From contig CABUZU010000106.1 of NCBI GenBank assembly GCA_902496125.1, positions 1-6,663 on the forward strand: DNA of 6,663 bases, given 5' to 3'. Source of the stretch: an uncultured Lachnospiraceae bacterium (GTDB lineage: Bacteria > Bacillota > Clostridia > Lachnospirales > Lachnospiraceae). How positions within the stretch are numbered: position 1 is the first letter of the stretch; the number at the start of each line of letters is the position of its first letter. The translations under genes and the position numbers were made by a program. The notes beneath the pieces were generated by a model. That model had not been told where the DNA came from. It saw only the letters and a program-made list of their open reading frames with translations, and made no database searches. Positions 1 to 5,689 of the stretch are shown here, one piece after another.

Positions 1-2
1 AA

Positions 3-566
3 GCGGAATATGTTTCTAGAATGAGAAGAGAGGACAAATTTGCACCAATTATTACAATTGTTCTTTACTATGGCGAAGAAGAATGGGATGGAGCAAGGAG
101 ACTACATGAGATGCTAAAAATTCCACCGAGATTACTTCCATTGGTGAAGGATTATGAACTGAATTTGGTGGAAGCAAGAAACAATGAGTTTGTTTTTCAT
201 AATAAGAATAATAGAGATTTTTTTACATTAATCAAGGTTTTACTAAATAAAAATTTGGCAATGAAAGAAGCGAAAAAAATAGTTTTAGATTATTGTGAGG
301 AAAATGAAGTGGAAACTTCTGTAGTAAGAACAATTTCAGCAACCTTAGATGTAAAAGTTAATTATGAGAAAGTGAAGGAGGATGGGAATATGTGTACGTT
401 TTTTGAAGAACTTAGGGCAGAAGGAAAACTTGAAGGCGAGAAGAAACAAGCAAAAGAAACTGCTATCAGATTGAAGGAAAAAGGTTTTTCATTTGAAGAT
501 ATTGCAGAAGTTATTGGTTTTAGCGTTGAAACGGTTAAGGAGTGGTTTGGAGTATCGTTGGTGTAA
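3..566 (+). CDS. Rpn-family recombination-promoting nuclease / putative transposase, C-terminal part (5' end outside window)
   Basis: The frame is open to the left edge of the window (A-E-Y-V-S-R precedes the first ATG at 21), so this is the 3' portion of a longer gene and the ATG at 21 is probably an internal methionine. The middle part carries the family's typical stretch 'PIITIVLYYG' followed by 'EEWDGARRLHEML', a pattern I recognise from the PD-(D/E)XK 'Rpn / putative transposase' proteins common in Clostridia. The catalytic acidic residues and lysine expected in the N-terminal half are not visible. The tail has a charged helix with EG-type repeats (EGKLEGE) and then a helix-turn-helix-like segment (GFSFEDIAEVIGFSVETVKEW). 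Rpn proteins are DNA nucleases linked to RecA-independent recombination and, in E. coli, to phage defence with toxicity checked by a C-terminal intragenic product. A strong internal ribosome site lies in this gene (separate entry). The family call rests on remembered motifs, not a search. Transcription probably ends at the terminator at 731-765. Confidence 0.8.
   Translation, partial: AEYVSRMRREDKFAPIITIVLYYGEEEWDGARRLHEMLKIPPRLLPLVKDYELNLVEARNNEFVFHNKNNRDFFTLIKVLLNKNLAMKEAKKIVLDYCEENEVETSVVRTISATLDVKVNYEKVKEDGNMCTFFEELRAEGKLEGEKKQAKETAIRLKEKGFSFEDIAEVIGFSVETVKEWFGVSLV
375..382 (+). promoter_or_regulatory. Strong internal ribosome binding site within rpn
   Basis: AAGGAGGA lies inside the Rpn coding frame, 7 bases before the in-frame ATG at 390. 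An ATG at 382-384 overlaps the motif itself, is out of frame and is too close to be used. This site matches the anti-Shine-Dalgarno at least as well as the sites of the undisputed genes in the window (TGGAGGA for the kinase, AAGGAGG for rpsO, AAAAGGAG for pnp), which is why the internal start deserves weight. Confidence 0.55.
390..566 (+). CDS. Candidate intragenic small protein: separately translated Rpn C-terminal domain (RpnS-like)
   Basis: An ATG at 390, in frame with the long Rpn gene, would yield a 58-residue protein identical to the Rpn C-terminus. It starts MCTFFEELRAEGKLEGEKK and ends in the helix-turn-helix-like segment. The start is preceded by a near-ideal Shine-Dalgarno (AAGGAGGA at 375-382) with a 7-base gap, much better than chance inside a gene. 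In E. coli Rpn systems the C-terminal domain is made separately from the full-length nuclease, dimerises through a helix containing variable four-residue repeats, and blocks the toxic nuclease. The EGKL-EGEK segment here could be the equivalent repeat helix. Seen: the site, the spacing and the frame. Known: the RpnL/RpnS arrangement. Inferred: that this copy works the same way. I find no convincing promoter just upstream, so expression would come from the rpn mRNA or from an unrecognised internal promoter. The alternative is that the purine-rich site is only a lysine/glutamate codon run. Confidence 0.5.
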   Translation: MCTFFEELRAEGKLEGEKKQAKETAIRLKEKGFSFEDIAEVIGFSVETVKEWFGVSLV

Positions 567-598
567 AATTGTATTATTCATATAAGTTCCAAGGATAA

Positions 599-730
599 AA
601 CAAATTTACGCTTGTGGACATGATGGAAAAACTGCCAATTGGTAAGATAATAACCGCCGTGGATGAAGCAAGAAGCCGTAAGGTCGTTCACATTAGATAC
701 GAAATGATTACGAAAGTTGAGATAGAGAAG
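599..730 (+). pseudogene. Orphan coding-like remnant between rpn and the terminator
   Basis: After a stop at 596-598 an open frame runs through 599-730 and on, nominally, to 832. The only starts are a GTG at 614 and ATGs at 620 and 623, none with a well-placed ribosome site (AAGGAT at 591-596 is too far away). The first part translates as a charged, protein-like sequence (NKFTLVDMMEKLPIG, then ARSRKVVHIRYEMITKVEI), and its codons (GCC, GCC-like and CGT-rich) are more GC-rich than the surroundings. From about 731 the frame runs through a perfect terminator hairpin and then the kinase promoter region, so that part is unlikely to be coding. I cannot identify the protein. The style is loosely reminiscent of the C-terminal end of large serine recombinases, but this is a weak impression. 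The best reading is a decayed gene end or mobile-element scar. A short unannotated peptide is the alternative. Confidence 0.3.
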
Positions 731-765
731 AATTACCAGTCCGTGAGAAGGCTGGTAATTTTTTT
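731..765 (+). terminator. Intrinsic terminator downstream of rpn/orphan remnant
   Basis: A 9-bp perfect stem (AATTACCAG at 731-739, CTGGTAATT at 752-760) can be extended inward by CC/GG (741-742 with 750-751, T740 bulged). It closes a GTGAGAA loop and is followed directly by a run of T to 765. It ends transcription from the left and insulates the kinase gene. Confidence 0.85.
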
Positions 766-777
766 GCTAATTGAGTC

Positions 778-807
778 TTTACAGAACCATGAAATATGCG
801 TTAAAAT
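778..807 (+). promoter_or_regulatory. Candidate housekeeping promoter for the hybrid kinase gene
   Basis: TTTACA (778-783) and TAAAAT (802-807) each match the sigma-A consensus at five of six positions, with an 18-base spacer. The element sits just after the terminator and 62 bases before the kinase ATG. No operator-like palindrome is evident. In DNA this AT-rich, chance matches are common. Confidence 0.4.
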
Positions 808-869
808 AAAAGATATTGTAGCAGATAGATAGGGTTTATACAAAAGAAGATAATGGAGGAACTTTATTA

Positions 870-2900
870 ATGGCATTAGATAAAAACAAATTTGAAGTCC
901 AGATTAATGAAAGGACAGTTTTAGAGAAGCTATTACCGAAGTATGTTTCTTTGTATCATATCGAGCTTAATACTGGAAAATATGAAATTTTACGTTTGGA
1001 TGGAAATACGAATGCTAGACAACTTATTACAGATGAACGGAATTTATTTGCGAATTTTGATGAGTATACAAAACAATATGCAGATTCTTTTATTTTAGAG
1101 GAAGATAAGAAAGAATTTCTTGATTGGCATTGTTGTAAAAATATGAAGAAGAGACTTATGAAGGCTGATAAAACAACTTATCACTATCACAGTGTATCAA
1201 AAGAGGGAAAAGATAGTTATTATGAGGCCTATGCAGTAAAAGAAAAGGTGGATGAGAAGTCTTTTCATATTTTTTTAGGATATCGAAATATTGATAGCAT
1301 TCTTTATAAAGAAAAAGCGGTTCAAGAACAATTAAAAAGAGCATTAGAAGAGACGAAGTTAAATAATGAAATTATTTCTTCGATTGCAAGGACTTATCAG
1401 TATATCTCAAGAATTGATATTCAGGCAGACTGGTTTGAAGAAATATCGAATAGAGAAAATCTTCAATTTATAAACGAAGGGATTTTATCGGTTAATAACA
1501 AAAGTATATGTAGAAGACTTGTCGCAGAGGAATACCAAGAAGCTTTTTTTAAGTTTACAGATATTACAACCTTGCCAGAGCGAATGAAGAATGAAGAAAC
1601 GATAGCGATGGAATATCGAATGAAGGATGGATGTTGGCATAAGCTTCGATTTATTGAGAAGAAACGAGATGAAAATGGTAAACTTACTCATGTAATCTGT
1701 GCGATTCGAAGTATTAGTGCAACAAAGAAAAAAGAGCAGACTCTTTTATATGAGGTTGCACAGGCAAAGAGAGAAGCGGATTTAAAAACTAAATTTTTAT
1801 CGAATATGAGTCATGATTTTCGAACGCCATTAAACGGCATTATTGGAATGATTGATTTGGCAAATCATTATCCGAATGATATGAAGATACAGCAAAAATG
1901 CAGAGATAGGATGTTAGAATCATCGAAATATCTAGTTTCTATGGTGAATAATATATTAGCTCTAAATAAGCTAGAATCAGAGGATGCAGCTCCTAATGAT
2001 TTAACATTTGATCTTGGTGACTTATTGAACCGAGTAAATGGAAGTAAGGAGGTTGAGGCAATAGATAAAGGGATTGAATATCGAGTAGAACGAAATTTTA
2101 AGTATCGATATTTAATTGGAAATCCGATTTATTTAGAAAAACTATTGATTCATATCATAGATAATGCAATTAAATTTACAAATGAAAATGGAAAGGTTCA
2201 TATTTGGTGTACGCAAAAAGAGGTTAATAATGAACAAGTTACATTAGAATTTGGTTGTTCGGATAATGGAATAGGGATGGATGAGGGCTTTATTGAACAT
2301 GCATTTGAGGTCTTTTCACAAGAGAATGAAACGAGTCGAACAAGGTATGGAGGTAGTGGACTTGGACTTGCAATTGCAAAGAAGCTTGTTAAACGATTAA
2401 ACGGAGAAATCCAACTAAAAAGTAAAAAGGGTAGTGGAACTACTGTAACGATGACAATTCCATTTAAAATTGGAGAAGAACTAGAAGAAATAAAAGCACA
2501 AGAAGAAATTTCTTTAGAGGGAAAGCGTGCTCTAGTTGCAGAGGATAATGAAATCAATATGGAGATTATAAAATTTATGCTAGAGGACAATGGAATTTTA
2601 GTAGAGTGTGTTTATGATGGATTAGAGGTAGTTAAAAAATTTGAAGAATCCAAACCTGGATACTATGATATGATTCTTGTAGATATTATGATGCCAAATT
2701 TAAATGGTTGGGATACGGCAAGAAGGATTCGTTCGATGAGACGATTTGATGCAAGTATAATTCCTATTATTGCTATGAGTGCAAATGCATTTGCTGAGGA
2801 CATTATGAATAGCTATACCGTAGGAATAAATAAGCATCTTACAAAGCCTCTTGATGAGATAAAGCTTTTAGAGGCGATTAGGCAAACCCTAGAAAGATAA
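870..2900 (+). CDS. Soluble hybrid sensor histidine kinase / response regulator
   Basis: A 676-residue protein starting at an ATG 10 bases after TGGAGGA (854-860). It has no signal peptide or membrane segment, so it should sense a cytoplasmic cue. Residues about 20-140 and 175-285 look like PAS-type sensor domains. The second ends in a PAC-like stretch (YRMKDGCWHKLRF, then VICAIRSISATKKKE), and charged helical linkers lie at about 145-170 and 285-308. HisKA follows with the phospho-acceptor His315 in SHDFRTPLNGI. The HATPase domain has an N-box (DNAIKFT, Asn432), G1 (DNGIGM, 465-470), F-box (AFEVFSQ) and G2 (YGGSGLGLAIAKKL, 493-506). The receiver domain (about 552-676) has the acidic pair Glu558/Asp559, phospho-acceptor Asp605, switch Ser637 and Lys659. 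All catalytic positions are present, so the protein should be active. No output domain or partner regulator is adjacent, so phosphotransfer partners, and therefore the pathway, are unknown. The tail of its receiver (VGINKHLTKPLD) departs from the usual AGM-N form, and a second receiver tail lies just downstream. No terminator is seen after it. Confidence 0.93.
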   Translation: MALDKNKFEVQINERTVLEKLLPKYVSLYHIELNTGKYEILRLDGNTNARQLITDERNLFANFDEYTKQYADSFILEEDKKEFLDWHCCKNMKKRLMKADKTTYHYHSVSKEGKDSYYEAYAVKEKVDEKSFHIFLGYRNIDSILYKEKAVQEQLKRALEETKLNNEIISSIARTYQYISRIDIQADWFEEISNRENLQFINEGILSVNNKSICRRLVAEEYQEAFFKFTDITTLPERMKNEETIAMEYRMKDGCWHKLRFIEKKRDENGKLTHVICAIRSISATKKKEQTLLYEVAQAKREADLKTKFLSNMSHDFRTPLNGIIGMIDLANHYPNDMKIQQKCRDRMLESSKYLVSMVNNILALNKLESEDAAPNDLTFDLGDLLNRVNGSKEVEAIDKGIEYRVERNFKYRYLIGNPIYLEKLLIHIIDNAIKFTNENGKVHIWCTQKEVNNEQVTLEFGCSDNGIGMDEGFIEHAFEVFSQENETSRTRYGGSGLGLAIAKKLVKRLNGEIQLKSKKGSGTTVTMTIPFKIGEELEEIKAQEEISLEGKRALVAEDNEINMEIIKFMLEDNGILVECVYDGLEVVKKFEESKPGYYDMILVDIMMPNLNGWDTARRIRSMRRFDASIIPIIAMSANAFAEDIMNSYTVGINKHLTKPLDEIKLLEAIRQTLER

Positions 2901-3021
2901 AGTAGAAGATGCCAAAAGATGTATTGATGCAGGGATGAATGCACATCTTGCAAAGCCATTAGAAATTGAAAAAATAATTCCTACGATTGTAAAATTTTGT
3001 GATAGGAATCATGAAAAATAA
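2893..3021 (+). pseudogene. Orphan C-terminal fragment of a second receiver (REC) domain
   Basis: Beginning at the kinase stop codon, but in a different frame (+1), the DNA encodes a canonical receiver-domain end: VEDAKRCIDAGMNAHLAKP, then LEIEKIIPTIVKFCDRNHEK and a TAA at 3019-3021. The AGMNAHLAKP block is the classic alpha4/beta5/Lys region of a REC domain. It aligns with residues about 642-676 of the kinase (AEDIMNSYTVGINKHLTKPLD) with roughly half the positions matching, so it is a diverged paralogue rather than a fresh duplication. It has no start codon with a ribosome site, and an in-frame stop lies at 2890-2892, so it cannot be made on its own. It is most simply the surviving 3' end of another hybrid kinase gene, or of the original 3' end of this one after replacement by recombination. 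Confidence 0.75.
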
Positions 3022-3031
3022 TAAAAACCCC

Positions 3032-3060
3032 TAGACATCTACCTAACTTTATGATATACT
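3032..3060 (+). promoter_or_regulatory. Promoter of rpsO
   Basis: TAGACA (3032-3037) and TATACT (3055-3060) each match sigma-A consensus at five of six positions with an optimal 17-base spacer. This predicts a start near 3067 and an untranslated leader of about 87 bases before the rpsO ATG. Confidence 0.7.
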
Positions 3061-3066
3061 CTAAAA

Positions 3067-3153
3067 CTGTGAGTCGCCGAAACGTTGCAGATGGCATCTC
3101 CAACCACTGCTAGGTTTTTGGTAAGAATAATATTATATAAGGAGGAAATCAAC
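3067..3153 (+). promoter_or_regulatory. Structured rpsO 5' leader, candidate S15 autoregulatory element
   Basis: The predicted leader is long for a single small ribosomal gene and, unlike the coding DNA around it, is GC-balanced in its first half. A hairpin forms at 3084-3104: GTTG/CAAC, a C-C mismatch, then AGAT/ATCT closing a GGC loop. Outer GTG (3069-3071) / CAC (3105-3107) pairs could close a multi-helix junction, and GCAG (3087-3090) / CTGC (3107-3110) is a mutually exclusive alternative. The second half is AT-rich and unstructured and leads to AAGGAGG (3139-3145). S15 is known to repress its own mRNA through leader RNAs that differ between phyla, so autoregulation is expected. That this fold is the element is inference. 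A nominal upstream reading-frame extension to 3085 crosses this leader and lacks any ribosome site. Confidence 0.45.
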
Positions 3154-3420
3154 ATGATTTCAAAAGAAAGAAAAGCACAGATTATTGCTGAATATGGTAA
3201 AAACGCTCAGGACACTGGTTCTACAGAAGTACAGGTTGCTTTATTAACAGAAAGAATCAGAGAATTAACAGAGCACTTAAAAATTCATCAGAAAGATCAT
3301 CATTCAAGACGTGGTCTTTTAAAAATGGTAGGTCAGAGACGTGGTTTATTAGCATACTTAAAGAAAAACGACATCGAAGCTTATCGTTCTTTAATTGCTC
3401 GTTTAGGTATCAGAAAATAA
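3154..3420 (+). CDS. rpsO: 30S ribosomal protein S15
   Basis: An 88-residue protein, the usual length for bacterial S15, starting at ATG 3154, 8 bases after AAGGAGG (3139-3145). It shows the family's hallmarks: DTGSTEVQVALLTERI near residue 20, HLKIHQKDHHSRRGLL around 40-55, and KMVGQRRGLLAYLKKND followed by a C-terminal YRSLIARLGIRK. S15 binds the central domain of 16S rRNA early in 30S assembly and forms intersubunit bridge contacts, and it typically represses its own translation. The gene lies directly before pnp, an arrangement conserved in many bacteria, but a strong terminator separates the two here, so pnp would be reached by partial read-through or from its own promoter. Longer starts upstream would cross the leader RNA and are not supported. 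Confidence 0.98.
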   Translation: MISKERKAQIIAEYGKNAQDTGSTEVQVALLTERIRELTEHLKIHQKDHHSRRGLLKMVGQRRGLLAYLKKNDIEAYRSLIARLGIRK

Positions 3421-3436
3421 TCTCACTGATAATTGG

Positions 3437-3484
3437 CCACAGAACTTGGGTAGCTTAGCTACCCACCTTTCTGTGGTTTTTGTT
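3437..3484 (+). terminator. Bipartite intrinsic terminator after rpsO
   Basis: An outer stem CCACAGAA (3437-3444) pairs with TTCTGTGG (3469-3476). An inner 7-bp stem GGGTAGC (3448-3454) / GCTACCC (3458-3464) closes a TTA loop, with a small internal loop between them. The tail TTTTTGTTT follows. It should end most rpsO transcripts and protect the 3' end of the mRNA. Confidence 0.9.
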
Positions 3485-3487
3485 TAT

Positions 3488-3562
3488 ACAGAAGTAACGC
3501 GAGACCACTGAGAAACACATCTAACTAGGTGTGCTTCTCAGTAGTTTCGGTACTTCTGTTTT
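3488..3562 (+). promoter_or_regulatory. Long imperfect hairpin in the pnp leader (processing site or second terminator)
   Basis: A 72-base hairpin with four stacked helices: ACAGAAGTA (3488-3496) / TACTTCTGT (3551-3559); CGAGAC (3500-3505) / GTTTCG (3544-3549, one G-U); ACTGAGAA (3507-3514) / TTCTCAGT (3535-3542); CACATCT (3516-3522) / AGGTGTG (3527-3533, one U-G), closing an AACT loop. That is about 30 base pairs broken only by one asymmetric 3:1 internal loop and two single mismatches. The T tail (3560-3562) is short for a terminator. In E. coli a long stem at this position, between rpsO and pnp, is cut by RNase III and lets PNPase repress its own mRNA. The length here exceeds two helical turns, as an RNase III substrate needs. 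The function here is inferred from position and shape. No good promoter for pnp is visible in 3485-3590. Confidence 0.6.
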
Positions 3563-3600
3563 AAGATAAGTTTTATAGGTAAGAAGAAAAGGAGTATATT

Positions 3601-5688
3601 ATGTTTAAGAGCTATTCAATGGAATTAGCAGGCAGAACCTTAAGAGTTGATATTGGCCGTGTTGCAGCACAGGCAAATGGAGCTGCCTTTGTTCATTATG
3701 GAGATACTGTAGTATTATCTACAGCTACAGCATCTGATAAACCAAGAGAAGGAATTGATTTCTTCCCTTTAAGTGTAGAATATCAAGAGAAGATGTATGC
3801 AGTAGGTAAAATCCCAGGAGGATTTAACCGTAGAGAAGGTAAAGCATCTGAGAATGCAACTCTTACCTCTCGTGTAATCGATAGACCAATGCGTCCATTA
3901 TTCCCTAAGGATTATAGAAATGATGTAACCTTAGACAATATGGTTATGAGTGTAGACCCTGATTGTGCACCAGAACTTACTGCTATGCTTGGTTCTGCAA
4001 TCGCAGTAGCAATTTCTGACATTCCATTCGATGGTCCTACTGCTAGTACTCAGGTTGGTTTAGTTGATGGTGAATTTGTATTTAACCCAACTAGCGAACA
4101 AAGATTAGTATCTGACCTTGCACTTACTGTAGCTTCTACTCGTGATAAGGTTATTATGATTGAAGCTGGTGCTAATGAAGTTGCAGAAGATAAGATGATT
4201 GAAGCAATCTATGCTGCACATGAAGTAAACCAGAAGGTTATTGAATTTATCGACAGCATTGTAGCTGAATGTGGTAAACCAAAACATGAATATGAACACT
4301 GTGATACACCAGCTGATTTATGGGAAGATATGACCTCTTTCATTCCTCAGGAAGAGATGGAAGAAGCTGTATTTACTGATGTAAAACAGGTTCGTGAAGA
4401 AAATATTAAAGCATTAAAAGAAAAATTAGCAGCTCGTTATGAAGAGACCAATCCAGATTGGGTAGAATTAATTGATGAAGCTGTTTACAAATATCAGAAG
4501 AAGACTGTTCGTAAGATGATTTTAAAAGATCATAAACGTCCAGATGGTCGTGCAATTGACCAGATTCGTCCATTAGCAGCAGAAGTCGATTTACTTCCTA
4601 GAGTACATGGTTCTGCAATGTTTACAAGAGGACAAACTCAGATTTGTACGGTAACAACTCTAGCACCACTTTCTGATGCTCAAAAGATTGATGGATTAAA
4701 TGTCAATGAAACAACAAAGAGATATATGCACCACTATAACTTCCCTTCTTATTCAGTAGGTGAAACGAAACCTTCAAGAGGACCGGGAAGACGTGAAATC
4801 GGTCATGGTGCATTAGCAGAACGTGCATTAGTACCTGTTCTTCCAACAGAAGAAGAGTTCCCTTATGCAATTCGTACTGTATCTGAAACATTTGAATCGA
4901 ATGGTTCTACTTCACAGGCAAGTATCTGTGCATCTTCTATGTCTTTAATGGCAGCTGGTGTACCAATTCATTCAGCAGTAGCAGGTATTTCTTGTGGTTT
5001 AGTAACTGGTGAAACCGATGATGACTATTTAGTATTAACCGATATCCAAGGACTTGAAGACTTCTTTGGTGATATGGACTTTAAGGTAGCTGGTACTCAT
5101 AAGGGTATTACTGCAATTCAGATGGATATTAAGATTCATGGTTTAACTCGTCCAATCGTAGAAGAAGCAATTGCAAGAACTCGTGTAGCAAGACTTCATA
5201 TCTTAGATGAAGTTATGGCAAAAGCAATCGATACTCCACGTCCAGAAGTTGGAGAATATGCACCTAAGATTGACCAGATTAGCATCGACCCTAGCAAGAT
5301 TGGTGATGTAGTAGGTAAACAGGGGAAGGTGATTAATCGTATCATTGAAGAAACTGGCGTAAAGATTGATATCAGCGAAGAAGGAATGGTATCTATCTGT
5401 GGTACAGACAAAGATATGATTGAAAAAGCAAAGAAGATGATTCAAATCATCGCAACTGATTTTGAAGAAGGCCAGATTTTTGAAGGTGTTGTTATTAGCA
5501 TTAAAGAATTTGGTGCATTCTTAGAATTTGCTCCAGGTAAAGAAGGAATGGTTCATATTTCCAAGATTAGTAAAGAAAGAATCAACCGTGTAGAAGATGT
5601 TCTAACACTTGGAGATAAAGTAAAGGTTGTATGCCTTGGTAAGGACAAGATGGGACGTATTAGCTTTAGTATGAAGGATGTGCAGTAA
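3601..5688 (+). CDS. pnp: Polynucleotide phosphorylase (PNPase)
   Basis: A 695-residue protein, near the 700-710 usual for the family, starting at ATG 3601, 6 bases after AAAAGGAG. PNPase degrades RNA 3'-to-5' by phosphorolysis as a cytoplasmic trimer and takes part in mRNA turnover. The order is standard. First RNase PH-like domain about 12-142 (FFPLSVEYQEK, GGFNRREGK, SRVIDRPMRPLFP). Helical linker about 145-310. Second RNase PH domain about 313-545 with RPDGR, HGSAMFTRGQTQ, HHYNFPSYSVGE, GRREIGHGALAERAL and the phosphate-binding ESNGSTSQAS (432-441). The metal-binding acidic residues appear as Asp487 and Asp493 in the LEDFFGDMDFKVAG stretch. A KH domain at about 555-615 keeps the GxxG loop (GKQG, 572-575), and an S1 RNA-binding domain fills about 622-692. 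All parts look intact. It is probably co-transcribed with the phosphatase gene that begins one base after its stop. Its leader hairpin suggests post-transcriptional control. Confidence 0.98.
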   Translation: MFKSYSMELAGRTLRVDIGRVAAQANGAAFVHYGDTVVLSTATASDKPREGIDFFPLSVEYQEKMYAVGKIPGGFNRREGKASENATLTSRVIDRPMRPLFPKDYRNDVTLDNMVMSVDPDCAPELTAMLGSAIAVAISDIPFDGPTASTQVGLVDGEFVFNPTSEQRLVSDLALTVASTRDKVIMIEAGANEVAEDKMIEAIYAAHEVNQKVIEFIDSIVAECGKPKHEYEHCDTPADLWEDMTSFIPQEEMEEAVFTDVKQVREENIKALKEKLAARYEETNPDWVELIDEAVYKYQKKTVRKMILKDHKRPDGRAIDQIRPLAAEVDLLPRVHGSAMFTRGQTQICTVTTLAPLSDAQKIDGLNVNETTKRYMHHYNFPSYSVGETKPSRGPGRREIGHGALAERALVPVLPTEEEFPYAIRTVSETFESNGSTSQASICASSMSLMAAGVPIHSAVAGISCGLVTGETDDDYLVLTDIQGLEDFFGDMDFKVAGTHKGITAIQMDIKIHGLTRPIVEEAIARTRVARLHILDEVMAKAIDTPRPEVGEYAPKIDQISIDPSKIGDVVGKQGKVINRIIEETGVKIDISEEGMVSICGTDKDMIEKAKKMIQIIATDFEEGQIFEGVVISIKEFGAFLEFAPGKEGMVHISKISKERINRVEDVLTLGDKVKVVCLGKDKMGRISFSMKDVQ

Positions 5689-5689
5689 A

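Noticed and set aside
614..832. A 72-residue protein from the GTG at 614
   Set aside because: The frame runs through a perfect terminator hairpin with its T-run (731-765) and then the candidate kinase promoter, and the start has no well-spaced ribosome site. Only the part before 731 looks protein-like.
2198..2590. Antisense reading frame of 130 codons opposite the kinase
   Set aside because: Low-complexity serine/isoleucine/proline-rich translation with no ribosome site. It is the shadow of a conserved HATPase/receiver coding region.
2890..3021. Programmed +1 frameshift at the kinase stop codon joining the second receiver tail to the kinase
   Set aside because: The required frame is open only from 2893, so the shift would have to occur within the last few bases at AGA TAA A. 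There is no upstream stimulatory Shine-Dalgarno-like element or known slippery motif, and the result would be a receiver with a duplicated tail. A recombination remnant is simpler.
3022..3119. Inverted repeat AAAAACCCCTAG (3023-3034) / CTAGGTTTTT (3110-3119) as a terminator for the kinase transcript
   Set aside because: The loop would be about 75 bases, the pairing has an offset, and the T-run is part of the stem. The left arm overlaps the rpsO promoter, so the match is more likely chance.
3085..3153. N-terminal extension of S15 from an upstream TTG
   Set aside because: It would add 23 unrelated residues encoded by the leader hairpin. The ideal ribosome site and the conserved N-terminus (MISKERK) place the start at 3154.
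5196..5445. Two antisense frames opposite the pnp KH region
   Set aside because: They lie fully within conserved pnp coding sequence, overlap each other in different frames and have no start signals or recognisable protein features.
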